A stretch of 64,000 nucleotides of DNA from the NCBI RefSeq assembly GCF_014638275.1, contig NZ_BMFJ01000001.1, positions 2,158,338 to 2,222,337 on the forward strand, written 5' to 3'. Below are positions 16,520 through 24,943 of the stretch, one piece after another. The translations under genes were made by a program, and so were the position numbers. The stretch comes from Primorskyibacter flagellatus. GTDB taxonomy: Bacteria > Pseudomonadota > Alphaproteobacteria > Rhodobacterales > Rhodobacteraceae. Under the pieces are notes generated by a model. That model was not told the DNA's origin and did not search any database. It saw only the letters and a program-made list of their open reading frames with translations. The stretch's first letter is position 1. Each line of letters opens with the position of its first letter.

Positions 16520-17301
16520 CAGACCTTCCACGGCGCCTCTCCCTTCGCCCAGAGGTCTTCGAGCAGGCGCTTTTCGCGCAGGGTGTCCATCGCATGCCAG
16601 AAGCCGCGGTGTTCGTAGGACTGAAGCTGCCCGGAGGTAGCCAGCGCATTCATCGGTCCGGATTCCCACACGGTCTGGTCGGAATCGATCAGGTCAAGGC
16701 ACTTGGGGGAAAGCACGAAGAAGCCGCCGTTGATGAGCCCGCCATCGCCGCGCGGCTTTTCCGCGAAACCGGTGACAGAGGTGCCGTCCGTCTGCAGCGC
16801 GCCGTAGCGTCCTGCGGGGGCGACCGCGGCGACGGTGGCGTCGCGGCCATGGGCGAAGTGGAAACGGAATTCGTCCGTCAGGTCGATGTCCGCCACACCG
16901 TCGCCGTAGGTGAAGGCAAAGGCATCCTCGTCCTTCACGTAGTCGCGCACCCTGCCAAGGCGCCCGCCGGTCATCGACTCCTCTCCTGTGTCGATCAGGG
17001 TGACCTTCCAGTCCTCCGCCCGGCGCTGGTGGACATCCATGGAATTCGCGGCGAGGTCGAAGGTGACGTCAGAGGTATGCAGGAAGTAGTTCGCGAAGAA
17101 CTCCTTAATGACATAGCCCTTGTAGCCGCAGCAGATCACGAATTCCTTCACGCCATGGGCGCTGTACATTTTCATGATGTGCCACAGGATCGGCTGCCCG
17201 CCTATTTCCACCATGGGCTTGGGGCGCAGGTGCGTCTCTTCCGAAAGGCGCGTTCCGAACCCGCCAGCGAGAATCACGACCTTGCGGACTTTCTTCGACA
17301 T
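16516..17301 (-). CDS. rfbF: Glucose-1-phosphate cytidylyltransferase
   Basis: A 261-residue nucleotidyltransferase starting MSKKVRKVVILAGGFGTRLSEE, with the signature GGFGTRL, RPKPMVEIGG, TYGDGVADID and the C-terminal FWHAMDTLREK typical of RfbF. It makes CDP-glucose from CTP and glucose-1-phosphate, the committed step to CDP-deoxysugars. It is the first gene of the rfbF-rfbG-C-methyltransferase-epimerase operon and is divergent from the Wzy-like polymerase across 166 bp, which should hold both promoters. Confidence 0.95.
   Translation of the reverse strand: MSKKVRKVVILAGGFGTRLSEETHLRPKPMVEIGGQPILWHIMKMYSAHGVKEFVICCGYKGYVIKEFFANYFLHTSDVTFDLAANSMDVHQRRAEDWKVTLIDTGEESMTGGRLGRVRDYVKDEDAFAFTYGDGVADIDLTDEFRFHFAHGRDATVAAVAPAGRYGALQTDGTSVTGFAEKPRGDGGLINGGFFVLSPKCLDLIDSDQTVWESGPMNALATSGQLQSYEHRGFWHAMDTLREKRLLEDLWAKGEAPWKVW
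16524..16529 (-). promoter_or_regulatory. Shine-Dalgarno for rfbG inside the rfbF 3' end
   Basis: GGAAGG on the minus strand lies four bases before the GTG at 16519-16517. It supports this start over the upstream ATG. Confidence 0.65.
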
Positions 17302-17467
17302 GTAACCCTGCTCTACCCTGTCTTGCCGTGCACGAACGTGCTACGGGAGCCTGAACTTCGAGGGTTGTGGCACATTCCCGATGCGATGGAAACCGCCCCG
17401 CAGCCGGTTTCCCAAGCCGCAACTTGGGCTTAGTGCATCACCCGGCGAAACCGCGATAGGAACGGCG

Positions 17468-18706
17468 ATGGTCTACAACAAGGTCTGGCGCATTCTGGTC
17501 CCGCTGTATGTCGCCGGTATGCTGTCGATCGTATACTGGGATCCGGTTTACATCGCGCACGAGGCCTATTCGCTGCACGTGACGGCGATGATCTGCTTCC
17601 TCACCGGGTTCCTGCTGCCGGGCCTGTTCCTGATCGTGTCGGGCCGGGGGCGAAGCTGGGACAGGTTCGAACTGCCGTTCAGGGACGGAGAGTCGATCCG
17701 GCGGTTTTCCAATGTCATGGCCTTCGCCGCGGCGGTGTTCTCCATCATCTACATGGGGTTCAACGGGTTCGAGAAGTTCACGCTGCTGAACAAGAACGTC
17801 GATGCGCTCGACTTCCGTTTCATCGGGCTTGAAAACGTGCCGGCCTATCTCGTCTTTCCGATGGAGGGTTCGCGGCGGCTGCTGTTCCCCCTCGCGATCC
17901 TTCTGAAGCTGGGCCTGAAGGCGAGCGGGCATCCGCGTGCCGGCGAATACCTGTTCCCGATCATCGTGATCTATTTCCTGATCTCGATCATCAATCTCGA
18001 CCGCGGACCGGTCTTCGTTATGATCGCGGTCTTCGGCTTTGCCTTCATCCGGCTGGAACGGTCGCTGATGCGCAAGGCCATGATTTCGCTTGGCATCGTG
18101 ACGGTGGTCGCGCTTGCCGGGTATGTCGTGAACCGGCTTCAATACAACAACGCCAGCTTCTCGCTTGCCGACTTCCGCGACAGTCTCGGCCCGACGCTGA
18201 TCAATCGCATCGTGCTGAGCCCGGTGAAAATGGCGCAAGGCTGGATCTTCAACCAGAGCAACCTGTTCGAGTCGCCCCTGATGCTGGAATATGCCCGCAT
18301 CTCGGTTCTCTGGGGCGGGGAGTACGTGTCGAGCCGGGTGACGTTCTCGGAATATGTCGCTCCGGTCGGGCTTTTCGGGGATACGTATCGCAATTTCGGG
18401 TTCGCCGGGATGTTCTTCTACGGCGCACTTGTGGGTACGCTGTTCGTCGCGATCCAGGACCGGGTCAAGAAGTTGCCGCTTCCTTTGTGGCTGGCCTTCG
18501 ATTTCATCGGCCTGGTCCTGGTGCTCTACATCTACTACGGCAACGTCACCTCGCTCGGCCCGTTCATGATCGCCATGTTCCTGCTGTTCGCCCCCATGCT
18601 GGTCAGCCGCCGGGCGGAAGCGCAGGACTGGAGCATGGAGACGGTCGACGTGAGCGCCCCGGCCACGCAGGGTCAGGCCCATTTCCGGATCAGCGAAACC
18701 GCGTAG
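17468..18706 (+). CDS. Polytopic membrane protein, Wzy-like repeat-unit polymerase candidate
   Basis: A 412-residue inner-membrane protein with about ten hydrophobic segments and a large periplasm-sized loop (about 230-330) rich in Asn, Ser and aromatic residues. That layout fits Wzy or oligosaccharide repeat-unit polymerases, which join lipid-linked repeats in the periplasm; primary sequence similarity is always weak in this class. The ATG at 17468 follows AGGAA; the upstream extension is not membrane-like. It converges on a Wzx-like flippase with a 34-bp overlap, which strengthens the assignment. Confidence 0.65.
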   Translation: MVYNKVWRILVPLYVAGMLSIVYWDPVYIAHEAYSLHVTAMICFLTGFLLPGLFLIVSGRGRSWDRFELPFRDGESIRRFSNVMAFAAAVFSIIYMGFNGFEKFTLLNKNVDALDFRFIGLENVPAYLVFPMEGSRRLLFPLAILLKLGLKASGHPRAGEYLFPIIVIYFLISIINLDRGPVFVMIAVFGFAFIRLERSLMRKAMISLGIVTVVALAGYVVNRLQYNNASFSLADFRDSLGPTLINRIVLSPVKMAQGWIFNQSNLFESPLMLEYARISVLWGGEYVSSRVTFSEYVAPVGLFGDTYRNFGFAGMFFYGALVGTLFVAIQDRVKKLPLPLWLAFDFIGLVLVLYIYYGNVTSLGPFMIAMFLLFAPMLVSRRAEAQDWSMETVDVSAPATQGQAHFRISETA

Positions 18707-19971
18707 AGCGAGGCGGCGGCGCACATGCCAAGGACCGAAGCCGCGGTGAAGGCCAGTGTCGCGATGGTCAGCGTGTAGGACTCCTGCAAGATCAACGGCA
18801 CCAGTAGGATCATGGCAGCGAGGACAAGGGACAGCAGCCAGAACGGCTCCTCCTCTCGCGTGCGGAACAGGTAGCCCCAGGCAAAGTAGACCTGGTTGGC
18901 GCAGGCCGCCAGGGCGTAGAGTGCGACCAGAGGCAATGACGGGAAACGCTCTGCAATGGGCAGGTCCCAGTAGGCCAGCCCGGCCACCATGGCGATGACA
19001 AGCAGAGCGGCGACGGCGGTCAAGGCCGTGCTGGCGGCCAGCACGCGGCGGAAGCTGAACAGCAGCCCGCGCCAGTCCGAGGCGACAGCGAGCGCGGTCC
19101 AGGATTTGATCGAGAAGGTCAGGAAGATGTTCGCGGAGGTGTTGATCGCCTGGAAGATCTGCATCATCAGCCCGAACTGCCCGGCCGCAACCGGCCCGGC
19201 GTAAAGGAACAGCAGCGGTACCTGCGCCTGAAAAATTCCGTAGGAGCCGATGAAACTGGCCGCCACGCGGGACTGGAAGGGCAGCACATCGCGGCGCCAG
19301 TGGATCGGGCGGCCTCCGGCGTGCGCGCGCCCGAAGGCGGAGCGGATCTTGGCGGAGGTCAGCCAGAAATAGGCCGTGGCCCCGGCAAGGGCGAGCGCAA
19401 GCGCGCCGACGACCGCCCACATCTCCCATCCAAGCAGTGCCAGCGCGACGAGGGCGAGGATGTTGATGAGGCTTTGGATAGAGCGGGCGAGCGCGGCCTC
19501 AACCACGAAGCCGACGGCTTCGAAGATGCGCAGAACCATGTGAAGGGACATGGTGTAAGCCGCCAGCACGGCATAGGCATACCAGATCGTGACCAGCGGC
19601 CCGTGGCCCGTGTCAATGCCATGAAAGACCCGCCAGCCAAGGATACCGAGGACAATGACCAGGACCGCTCCGGTCAGCAGACACCAGTGAAGGGCAAAGC
19701 GGGTGATCTGGCGCATGTTCGCCAGAGCCTCAGGCTGGAACGGATCGCCGTGCACGTCGCCGGCGGTGCGGCGGCCGGCGATGTTTCCGAGGACGAAACC
19801 GACGCCGAGGTCGCAGAAATACTGCGCCGCACCGAGGCTGAGGAAGGTGTAGAAATAGCCCTGCTGTTCCGGCGTGAACAGCAGCGTCGCCACCAGCACC
19901 AGCCCCAGCCCCGCGGCAAGGTTCCACACGCGTGCCAGCGCGACGATCTGGAATTTCCGTATCCGTGTCAT
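18673..19971 (-). CDS. Wzx-like polysaccharide flippase (MATE/MOP-type)
   Basis: A 432-residue membrane protein with about 12 transmembrane segments, beginning with a short cationic stretch (MTRIRKFQIVALARVWNLAAG) as in Wzx proteins. The spacing of helices and the NTSANIFLTFSIKSW motif in the middle loop fit O-antigen/teichoic-acid exporters. These flip undecaprenyl-linked oligosaccharides across the inner membrane. It has a 3' overlap with the Wzy-like gene and is divergent from the methyltransferase at 20096. Confidence 0.75.
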   Translation of the reverse strand: MTRIRKFQIVALARVWNLAAGLGLVLVATLLFTPEQQGYFYTFLSLGAAQYFCDLGVGFVLGNIAGRRTAGDVHGDPFQPEALANMRQITRFALHWCLLTGAVLVIVLGILGWRVFHGIDTGHGPLVTIWYAYAVLAAYTMSLHMVLRIFEAVGFVVEAALARSIQSLINILALVALALLGWEMWAVVGALALALAGATAYFWLTSAKIRSAFGRAHAGGRPIHWRRDVLPFQSRVAASFIGSYGIFQAQVPLLFLYAGPVAAGQFGLMMQIFQAINTSANIFLTFSIKSWTALAVASDWRGLLFSFRRVLAASTALTAVAALLVIAMVAGLAYWDLPIAERFPSLPLVALYALAACANQVYFAWGYLFRTREEEPFWLLSLVLAAMILLVPLILQESYTLTIATLAFTAASVLGMCAAASLYAVSLIRKWA

Positions 19972-20095
19972 GGGGTTTGCTTAATCGCTATTTTCCGGCT
20001 TGCCCATGGGCGGCGGACCGCCGGGGGGCATGACTTGACACGAGGGGCCTGTCGTCTAAGACGAACGGGCAATTTTGAATGGAAACCGGGTCGAT

Positions 20096-20890
20096 ATGGT
20101 AGCTCTCTCCGAGGAAGACGCGCGCAAGCGGGAAGAAATGGAATTCCACGACGCGCGGGAACGCGACCGCAAGTCGATGTCGGAAGACGAGTTCTGGAAG
20201 AAGTATTCGAACAAGAAGTGGTACACCACGACCGCCAAGATCAAGGACGACCTGTTCGCCATGATCGGCGACATGCCGGCGGGGTCCAGTTTCCTCGATC
20301 TCGGCTGCGGGCTTGGCGGGCAGTCCCTGATGGCGGCGAAAAGCGGGATGAAGGTGTCGGCGATCGACATCTCTCCGGAAAGCGTCAAGGAGACGCGGGC
20401 GCTGCTGGAAAAGAACGGCTTCACTGACTTCTTTGCCGAGGTGATGGACGCCGAATACCTCGACTTCCCGGACAATTCCTTCGACCTGATCGTCTGTTCC
20501 GGCGTGCTGCACCACATGGATGTCAACGCGGTTTTCCCGCAGATGGCGCGCGTCCTGAAGCCGGGGGGCCGGGTCATCGCGCTCGAGGCGCTTGGCTACA
20601 ATCCCGCGATCCGGCTCTACCGCCGCATGACGCCCAAGCTGCGGACGGCTTGGGAACCGGACCACATCATCACCTTCAAGGAAATCAACCTCGCCAAGAA
20701 GTCCTTCGGGTCGATCAAGACGCGGAATTACTTCCTGTTTTCGGTGCTGGCGGCCTATTTCCACAAGAAGCCGTATTTCAAGCCGCTGCTGGCGACCCTG
20801 TCGGCGGTGGACAGCGTGATCCTGTCGATACCGGGGGTGAAGCACCTCAGCTGGCAGATCATGGTCATCTTCTCGGACCCGAAGAAGTAA
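20096..20890 (+). CDS. Class I SAM-dependent methyltransferase
   Basis: A 264-residue Methyltransf_11-type enzyme: motif I LDLGCGLGGQ, acidic AIDIS, and VCSGVLHHMD (motif IV/V) followed by RVLKPGGRVIALE. A C-terminal part of about 80 residues after EPDHIITFKEI resembles methyltransferases of polysaccharide loci that act on lipid-linked or terminal sugars. I use the ATG at 20096; a TTG seven codons upstream (20075) is possible. Six bases separate its stop from the initiating transferase, so the two are one operon. Confidence 0.82.
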   Translation: MVALSEEDARKREEMEFHDARERDRKSMSEDEFWKKYSNKKWYTTTAKIKDDLFAMIGDMPAGSSFLDLGCGLGGQSLMAAKSGMKVSAIDISPESVKETRALLEKNGFTDFFAEVMDAEYLDFPDNSFDLIVCSGVLHHMDVNAVFPQMARVLKPGGRVIALEALGYNPAIRLYRRMTPKLRTAWEPDHIITFKEINLAKKSFGSIKTRNYFLFSVLAAYFHKKPYFKPLLATLSAVDSVILSIPGVKHLSWQIMVIFSDPKK

Positions 20891-20896
20891 CGCGCC

Positions 20897-21523
20897 ATGG
20901 CGCTGGTCTGGAAACGGGCGCTCGATCTGGCGGTGACGCTGCTGTTCGCGCCGGTCTGGGTGCCGGTGATGCTGCTTGGCATGGCGTTCGTTGCGCTGGT
21001 GTCGCCGGGGGCGAGCCCGATCTACGTGTCGCGGCGGGTCGGGCAGTTCGGGCGGGACATCCTTATCCCCAAGATCCGCACCATGGTGCCGGATGCCGAC
21101 AAGATCGGATCGGGCGCGACGGCGCGGAACGACCCCCGGTTCATCCCCGGCGCACGCTTCCTGCGCGCGACCAAGATCGACGAGATGCCGCAGTTTCTAT
21201 CCGTCCTGAAGGGGGAGCTGTCGCTGGTCGGCCCGCGCCCGGAACTGCGCCAGTACGTCGACCTCTACTCGCCCGAAGACCGGGAGATCATCCTCTCCGT
21301 CCGCCCCGGCATCTTTGATCTCGGTACGCTGGCTTTCACGGATCTTCAGGCACACCTTGGTGAGGGTGACGCAGAGGCGATTTTCCTTGAGAAATTCGCC
21401 GCCAAGAAGATCGAGCTGCGCCGAGAGTACGTGACGCAGCGCAGCTTCTGGGGCGACGTGGTGATCCTTATGAAGACCCCGGTGCATATCTTTGCCAGCC
21501 TTCTGGCGCGGCGGAAGGCCTGA
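20897..21523 (+). CDS. Initiating sugar-phosphate transferase (PglC/WcaJ-type monotopic)
   Basis: A 208-residue monotopic phosphoglycosyl transferase. It has one N-terminal reentrant hydrophobic helix (about 8-35), then GQFGRDILIPKIRTMV, the LRATKIDEMPQFLSVLKGELSLVGPRPE core (split motif DEMPQ and GPRPE) and RPGIFDLG. It moves a sugar-1-phosphate from an NDP-sugar to undecaprenyl phosphate, the first step of repeat-unit assembly. It is the only enzyme in the locus with an obvious sugar-transfer role. It is the middle gene of a three-gene plus-strand operon. Confidence 0.93.
   Translation: MALVWKRALDLAVTLLFAPVWVPVMLLGMAFVALVSPGASPIYVSRRVGQFGRDILIPKIRTMVPDADKIGSGATARNDPRFIPGARFLRATKIDEMPQFLSVLKGELSLVGPRPELRQYVDLYSPEDREIILSVRPGIFDLGTLAFTDLQAHLGEGDAEAIFLEKFAAKKIELRREYVTQRSFWGDVVILMKTPVHIFASLLARRKA
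21513..21518 (+). promoter_or_regulatory. Shine-Dalgarno for the aldo/keto reductase GTG start
   Basis: GGAAGG lies inside the 3' end of the sugar transferase, six bases before the GTG at 21525. It decides the start. Confidence 0.6.
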
Positions 21524-21524
21524 G

Positions 21525-22433
21525 GTGCGTATCGCGGGGCGCGTCACGGGGCCGGTCGGCTTCGGCTGCGGGCCGCTTGGCGTTCACGGATTCGGACAGG
21601 TGGATCTCGACGATTGCCGACGAGCGGCGCGGATGGCGCTGGATCAGGGCGTGACCTTTTTCGACACATCGGACGCCTATGGCATGGGCGTGTCGGAGGA
21701 ACAGTTGGCCCTGGCTCTGACAGGGCGCATGGCCGAGGCGGTTGTGGCGACCAAGGGGGGCATCCGGCTGGGGCCCGACGGCGTGTTCTACGACAGCTCG
21801 CCGCAGTGGCTGGCAGAGGCGCTGGATCTCAGCCTCCGGCGGCTCGGCGTCGACTATGTTGATCTATACCAGCTGCATTACTGGGACGGGGTGACGCCGC
21901 TGGAAGAGGTCTTCGGTGCCTTCGCCCGGTTCCGGGAGGCGGGCAAGATCGGGGCGTTCGGAATATCGAACCTGGTGGTGCCGGTGTCGGCGCCGACCGA
22001 GGGTCTGGCGACATATTCTTTCGAATACAGCATGGTAGCGCGGGACCGGACGGCTGACATTGCGGCGATGCAGGCCGCCTTCCCGGAGGCGGTGTTCATC
22101 CCGACGGGCGTGCTGGCGCAGGGTTTGCTGAGCGGGCGTTATGACGGCACCGCGACCTTCGGAGAAAATGACCGCAGGGCCAGCCCGAAATACCTGAACT
22201 TCGGGGCCGGTAAGCGGGCGGCTCTGGCCGGGTTTCTGGAGACCCTGCGAACCCGCCCCTGCCCCGTGGCAGAGGCCGTCGCCTGGGCGCATCACGCCTG
22301 GCCGAACGCCCTGCCGCTGGTCGGGGTCAAGTCGGTGGCGCAGCTCTCAGGTCTGCTCGATGCGCGTGACCTGATCGATGCCGGACACGGCGACTGGGAT
22401 TGGGACTGGGTGGACACCGCGCTCGGGGATTAG
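21525..22433 (+). CDS. Aldo/keto reductase family oxidoreductase
   Basis: A 302-residue AKR-fold enzyme. The catalytic tetrad positions are visible: FDTSDAYGMG (Asp, Tyr), VATKGG (Lys) and LYQLHYWD (His). It probably reduces a keto sugar with NADPH; sugar loci often use AKRs for the final 4-keto reduction, and no other reductase is present in this locus, so it could finish the CDP-linked sugar. That link is inference. The GTG at 21525 starts 1 nt after the transferase stop. Its last bases overlap the converging transketolase subunit. Confidence 0.83.
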   Translation: MRIAGRVTGPVGFGCGPLGVHGFGQVDLDDCRRAARMALDQGVTFFDTSDAYGMGVSEEQLALALTGRMAEAVVATKGGIRLGPDGVFYDSSPQWLAEALDLSLRRLGVDYVDLYQLHYWDGVTPLEEVFGAFARFREAGKIGAFGISNLVVPVSAPTEGLATYSFEYSMVARDRTADIAAMQAAFPEAVFIPTGVLAQGLLSGRYDGTATFGENDRRASPKYLNFGAGKRAALAGFLETLRTRPCPVAEAVAWAHHAWPNALPLVGVKSVAQLSGLLDARDLIDAGHGDWDWDWVDTALGD

Positions 22434-23332
22434 CCGAGTGCCGCCTTCACCACATGCGCCGCCGACATGCCGTAGGCATTGCGCAGAAAATCCTGATCGC
22501 CGACCTGACTCGGGTAGCAGTCCTGAAGGCCGAGCTTTACGAAACGGTCTGGGCGCAGGCCGCCGGTCATCATCGCGTCGGCCACCAGCGTGCCGAGCCC
22601 GCCGCGGGTGTTGTGCTCTTCCAGCGTGATGACGGTGCTGGCGGGACCGATGGCCGCCAGCAGCGGCGCCGGGTCGAGCGGCTTCAGCGCGTTCAGCACG
22701 ACGACGCGCGCGGCGACCCCCTGCCCCTTCAGCGTTTGCTGCGCCGAGAGCGCCTCTTTCACGATGCCGCCGATGGCGACGATGACCAGGTCCCCGTCGC
22801 CGTAGACCCTTGGCTTGCCGAGGGCCACGTCCGGTTCGGGCGCAAGCCCCGCGGCGCCCTTGTCGATGCGCAGGTACTTCGGCCCGCGCCGGGTCGCCAT
22901 CTGGTGTGTCAGCGCCTCGGCCTCCCAGGGGTCGGCGGGCACGATCACTTCCATGTTGGGCAGGGCGCCCATGATCGCCATATCCTCGGTCGCGAAGTGC
23001 GACATGCCAAGCTGGCCATAGGAAAAGCCGCCGCCCACGGCCACCACGGTCACGTCGGCGTCATGGTAGCAGACGTCGTTGCGGATCTGTTCGAGACAGC
23101 GCAGTGTCGGGAAATTCGCGATGGAATAGGTGTAGGCGCTGTAGCCTTCCAGCGCCATGCCGCAGGCGATGGCGGTCATGTTCTGTTCGGCCACGCCGGC
23201 GTTGATGAACTGGTCGGGGAAGCGCTGTGCGAAATCCGTCAGCACGCCGAAGCCGAGGTCGCCGGTGATCAGCACGACCTTGGGGTTCTTTTCGGCCAGC
23301 GCGGTCAGGGCGCGGATGAACGCGTCTCTCAT
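22430..23332 (-). CDS. Transketolase-like, C-terminal subunit
   Basis: A 300-residue protein matching the pyrimidine-binding and C-terminal domains of transketolase/DXS-type TPP enzymes. It has NAGVAEQNMTAIACGMALEGY, with the Glu that activates the thiamine ring, FPTLRCLEQIRNDV, and EHNTRGGLGTLVADAM at the C-terminal domain. It starts within the ATGA overlap with the N-terminal subunit gene and must pair with that protein. Split transketolases occur in archaea and in several bacterial sugar loci. The donor and acceptor are unknown. Confidence 0.88.
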   Translation of the reverse strand: MRDAFIRALTALAEKNPKVVLITGDLGFGVLTDFAQRFPDQFINAGVAEQNMTAIACGMALEGYSAYTYSIANFPTLRCLEQIRNDVCYHDADVTVVAVGGGFSYGQLGMSHFATEDMAIMGALPNMEVIVPADPWEAEALTHQMATRRGPKYLRIDKGAAGLAPEPDVALGKPRVYGDGDLVIVAIGGIVKEALSAQQTLKGQGVAARVVVLNALKPLDPAPLLAAIGPASTVITLEEHNTRGGLGTLVADAMMTGGLRPDRFVKLGLQDCYPSQVGDQDFLRNAYGMSAAHVVKAALG

Positions 23333-24153
23333 GTCCGGCCCTCCAGTTCCGCGATGGCGGCGTCGTATTCCTCGCCCTGCGGGGTACGATAGTGCCAGAG
23401 GACGGAGTTTTCCATGAAGGAGATCCCGTTGCCCTTGGTGGTGTTGGCGATCACGACGCTTGGGCGGTCCGTGGTCTTCGCGGTCTCGTAGGCGGCGATC
23501 AGGGCCGCATGGTCGTGGCCGTCCACGTCATGCACGTCCCAGCCGAAAGCCGCCCACTTGTCGGTGAAGGGTTCGAGGCCGAGCGTTTCGCTCACCGGGG
23601 CAAGCGACTGGATCTTGTTGTAGTCCACGGTGGCGGTGAGGTTCGACAGCTTGTGGTGGGCGGCGAACATGATCGCCTCCCAGTTCGACCCCTCGTCGCA
23701 TTCGCCGTCGGACAGGACCACATGCACCCGGTGCCCCTTCCCCGACCGTTTGGCGGCCATGGCCATGCCGGTCGCGACGCCCAGCCCGTGACCAAGCGAC
23801 CCGGTGGAGAATTCCACCCCCGGCACGCCCTTGTGCGACACGTGACCGGAAAAGATCGATCCGTTCTGGTAGTGCTGCGCCAGCATCTCCGGATCGAAGA
23901 AACCGGTTTCGGCCAGCGCGGCATAGACCCCTGCCCCGGCGTGGCCCTTGGACAGGATGAAGCGGTCGCGCCCCGGATGGTCGGGCTGGTCGGGGTAGAT
24001 TGTCATCACCTGCCCGTAGAGCACCGCTAGGATGTCGGCGATGGAGAGGATCGACCCGACATGAGAGGACTTGCCGCGATGCGTCATCTCGACAGCGTGG
24101 CGACGGATGCGGGCGGCGAGGTCGGGGGTGGTCAGGGTGTTGCGCTCGGCCAT
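23329..24153 (-). CDS. Transketolase-like, N-terminal (TPP-binding) subunit
   Basis: A 274-residue protein with the transketolase N-domain: LSKGHAGAGVYAALAETG, the GSLGHGLGVATGMA segment, and the TPP-pyrophosphate motif LSDGECDEGSNWEAIM with VDYN about 28 residues later. With the overlapping downstream gene it forms a complete split enzyme transferring two-carbon units. It follows the TylF-type methyltransferase by 3 bp and belongs to a four-gene minus-strand operon starting with the nucleotide-sugar dehydrogenase, so a role in making an unusual sugar is more likely than central metabolism. Confidence 0.88.
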   Translation of the reverse strand: MAERNTLTTPDLAARIRRHAVEMTHRGKSSHVGSILSIADILAVLYGQVMTIYPDQPDHPGRDRFILSKGHAGAGVYAALAETGFFDPEMLAQHYQNGSIFSGHVSHKGVPGVEFSTGSLGHGLGVATGMAMAAKRSGKGHRVHVVLSDGECDEGSNWEAIMFAAHHKLSNLTATVDYNKIQSLAPVSETLGLEPFTDKWAAFGWDVHDVDGHDHAALIAAYETAKTTDRPSVVIANTTKGNGISFMENSVLWHYRTPQGEEYDAAIAELEGRT

Positions 24154-24156
24154 GGG

Positions 24157-24927
24157 TCAGTCCAGCACCGCGAAACCGATGTAGGGGTCGAATTCCAGCC
24201 GTTCGATCCTGAGCGGGCGTTTGGCGTGGGATTCCAGCATCGCCAGCGTCTCGCCGGGCCAGAGCGGGTTGTCGAGTTCGTCGAAGGCGACGACCGCCCC
24301 CTTCGGCATGCGCGGCAGGAAGGTCTCGAGCGCAACCTTTGTGGGTTCGTAAAGGTCGAAGTCCATGAAGAGCAGAGAGACGAGAACGTGCGGGTTCTTC
24401 TCCACGAACTCCGGGATGGTCTTCGTCGCATCGCCCCGCACGAGGTTCACCTTGTTGACGTGACCAAGGAAGCGGGTGCTGTCGTAGATGTCGATCAGCC
24501 CGGTCAGTTCGTCATGCACGTCTGCCGCAAGGTCGCCGACCTTCACGTGATCGGAATGGGCGGACATGTCCTTTTCATCGACGCTCGGAAAGCCTTCGAA
24601 GGTGTCGAAGCCATAGATGCGGCGGGTCAGGTTCACCGGTTCGAGGATTGCGGAGAACTTGGCCCAGCTCATCAGCCCGAAGCCGTGGTTCACACCGCAT
24701 TCGACAACCGACCCCTTGATCGGCAGGACCTTCTTGTAAATCTCGTAAAGCGCGAGGAAGCGGGTCAGATTCTGGCGACGGACATACTTGGGAAAGTTCT
24801 CCATCTTCTTTTCCCAGCTGACCGGGCTCTGGTCGAAATAGGCCTGGTTGCGACCAGCCTCCTCGGCCTCGGCCGAGGTGCGCAGACCGCCGGAGACGTT
24901 GATTTTTCCGGAGTTGTCGGACGTCAT
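24157..24927 (-). CDS. TylF/MycF-type O-methyltransferase
   Basis: A 256-residue SAM-dependent methyltransferase of the macrocin O-methyltransferase family. It has VVECGVNHGFGLMSWAK (SAM motif I variant), YGFDTFEGFP, and LLFMDFDLYEPTKVALE followed by DELDNPLWPGE, where the Asp residues bind the metal. Members methylate sugar hydroxyls on glycans or macrolides and occur widely in surface polysaccharide loci. The ATG at 24927 is preceded by AGGAG; the longer frame to 25020 runs into the dehydrogenase gene. The gap to the dehydrogenase stop is 16 bp. Confidence 0.88.
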   Translation of the reverse strand: MTSDNSGKINVSGGLRTSAEAEEAGRNQAYFDQSPVSWEKKMENFPKYVRRQNLTRFLALYEIYKKVLPIKGSVVECGVNHGFGLMSWAKFSAILEPVNLTRRIYGFDTFEGFPSVDEKDMSAHSDHVKVGDLAADVHDELTGLIDIYDSTRFLGHVNKVNLVRGDATKTIPEFVEKNPHVLVSLLFMDFDLYEPTKVALETFLPRMPKGAVVAFDELDNPLWPGETLAMLESHAKRPLRIERLEFDPYIGFAVLD

Positions 24928-24943
24928 CGTGACTCCTTTCCGA

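Noticed and set aside
17438-19429. A 663-codon minus-strand frame through the Wzy-like gene
   Set aside because: Composition is Arg/Asp/His-rich and lacks hydrophobic segments; it conflicts with two real membrane genes.
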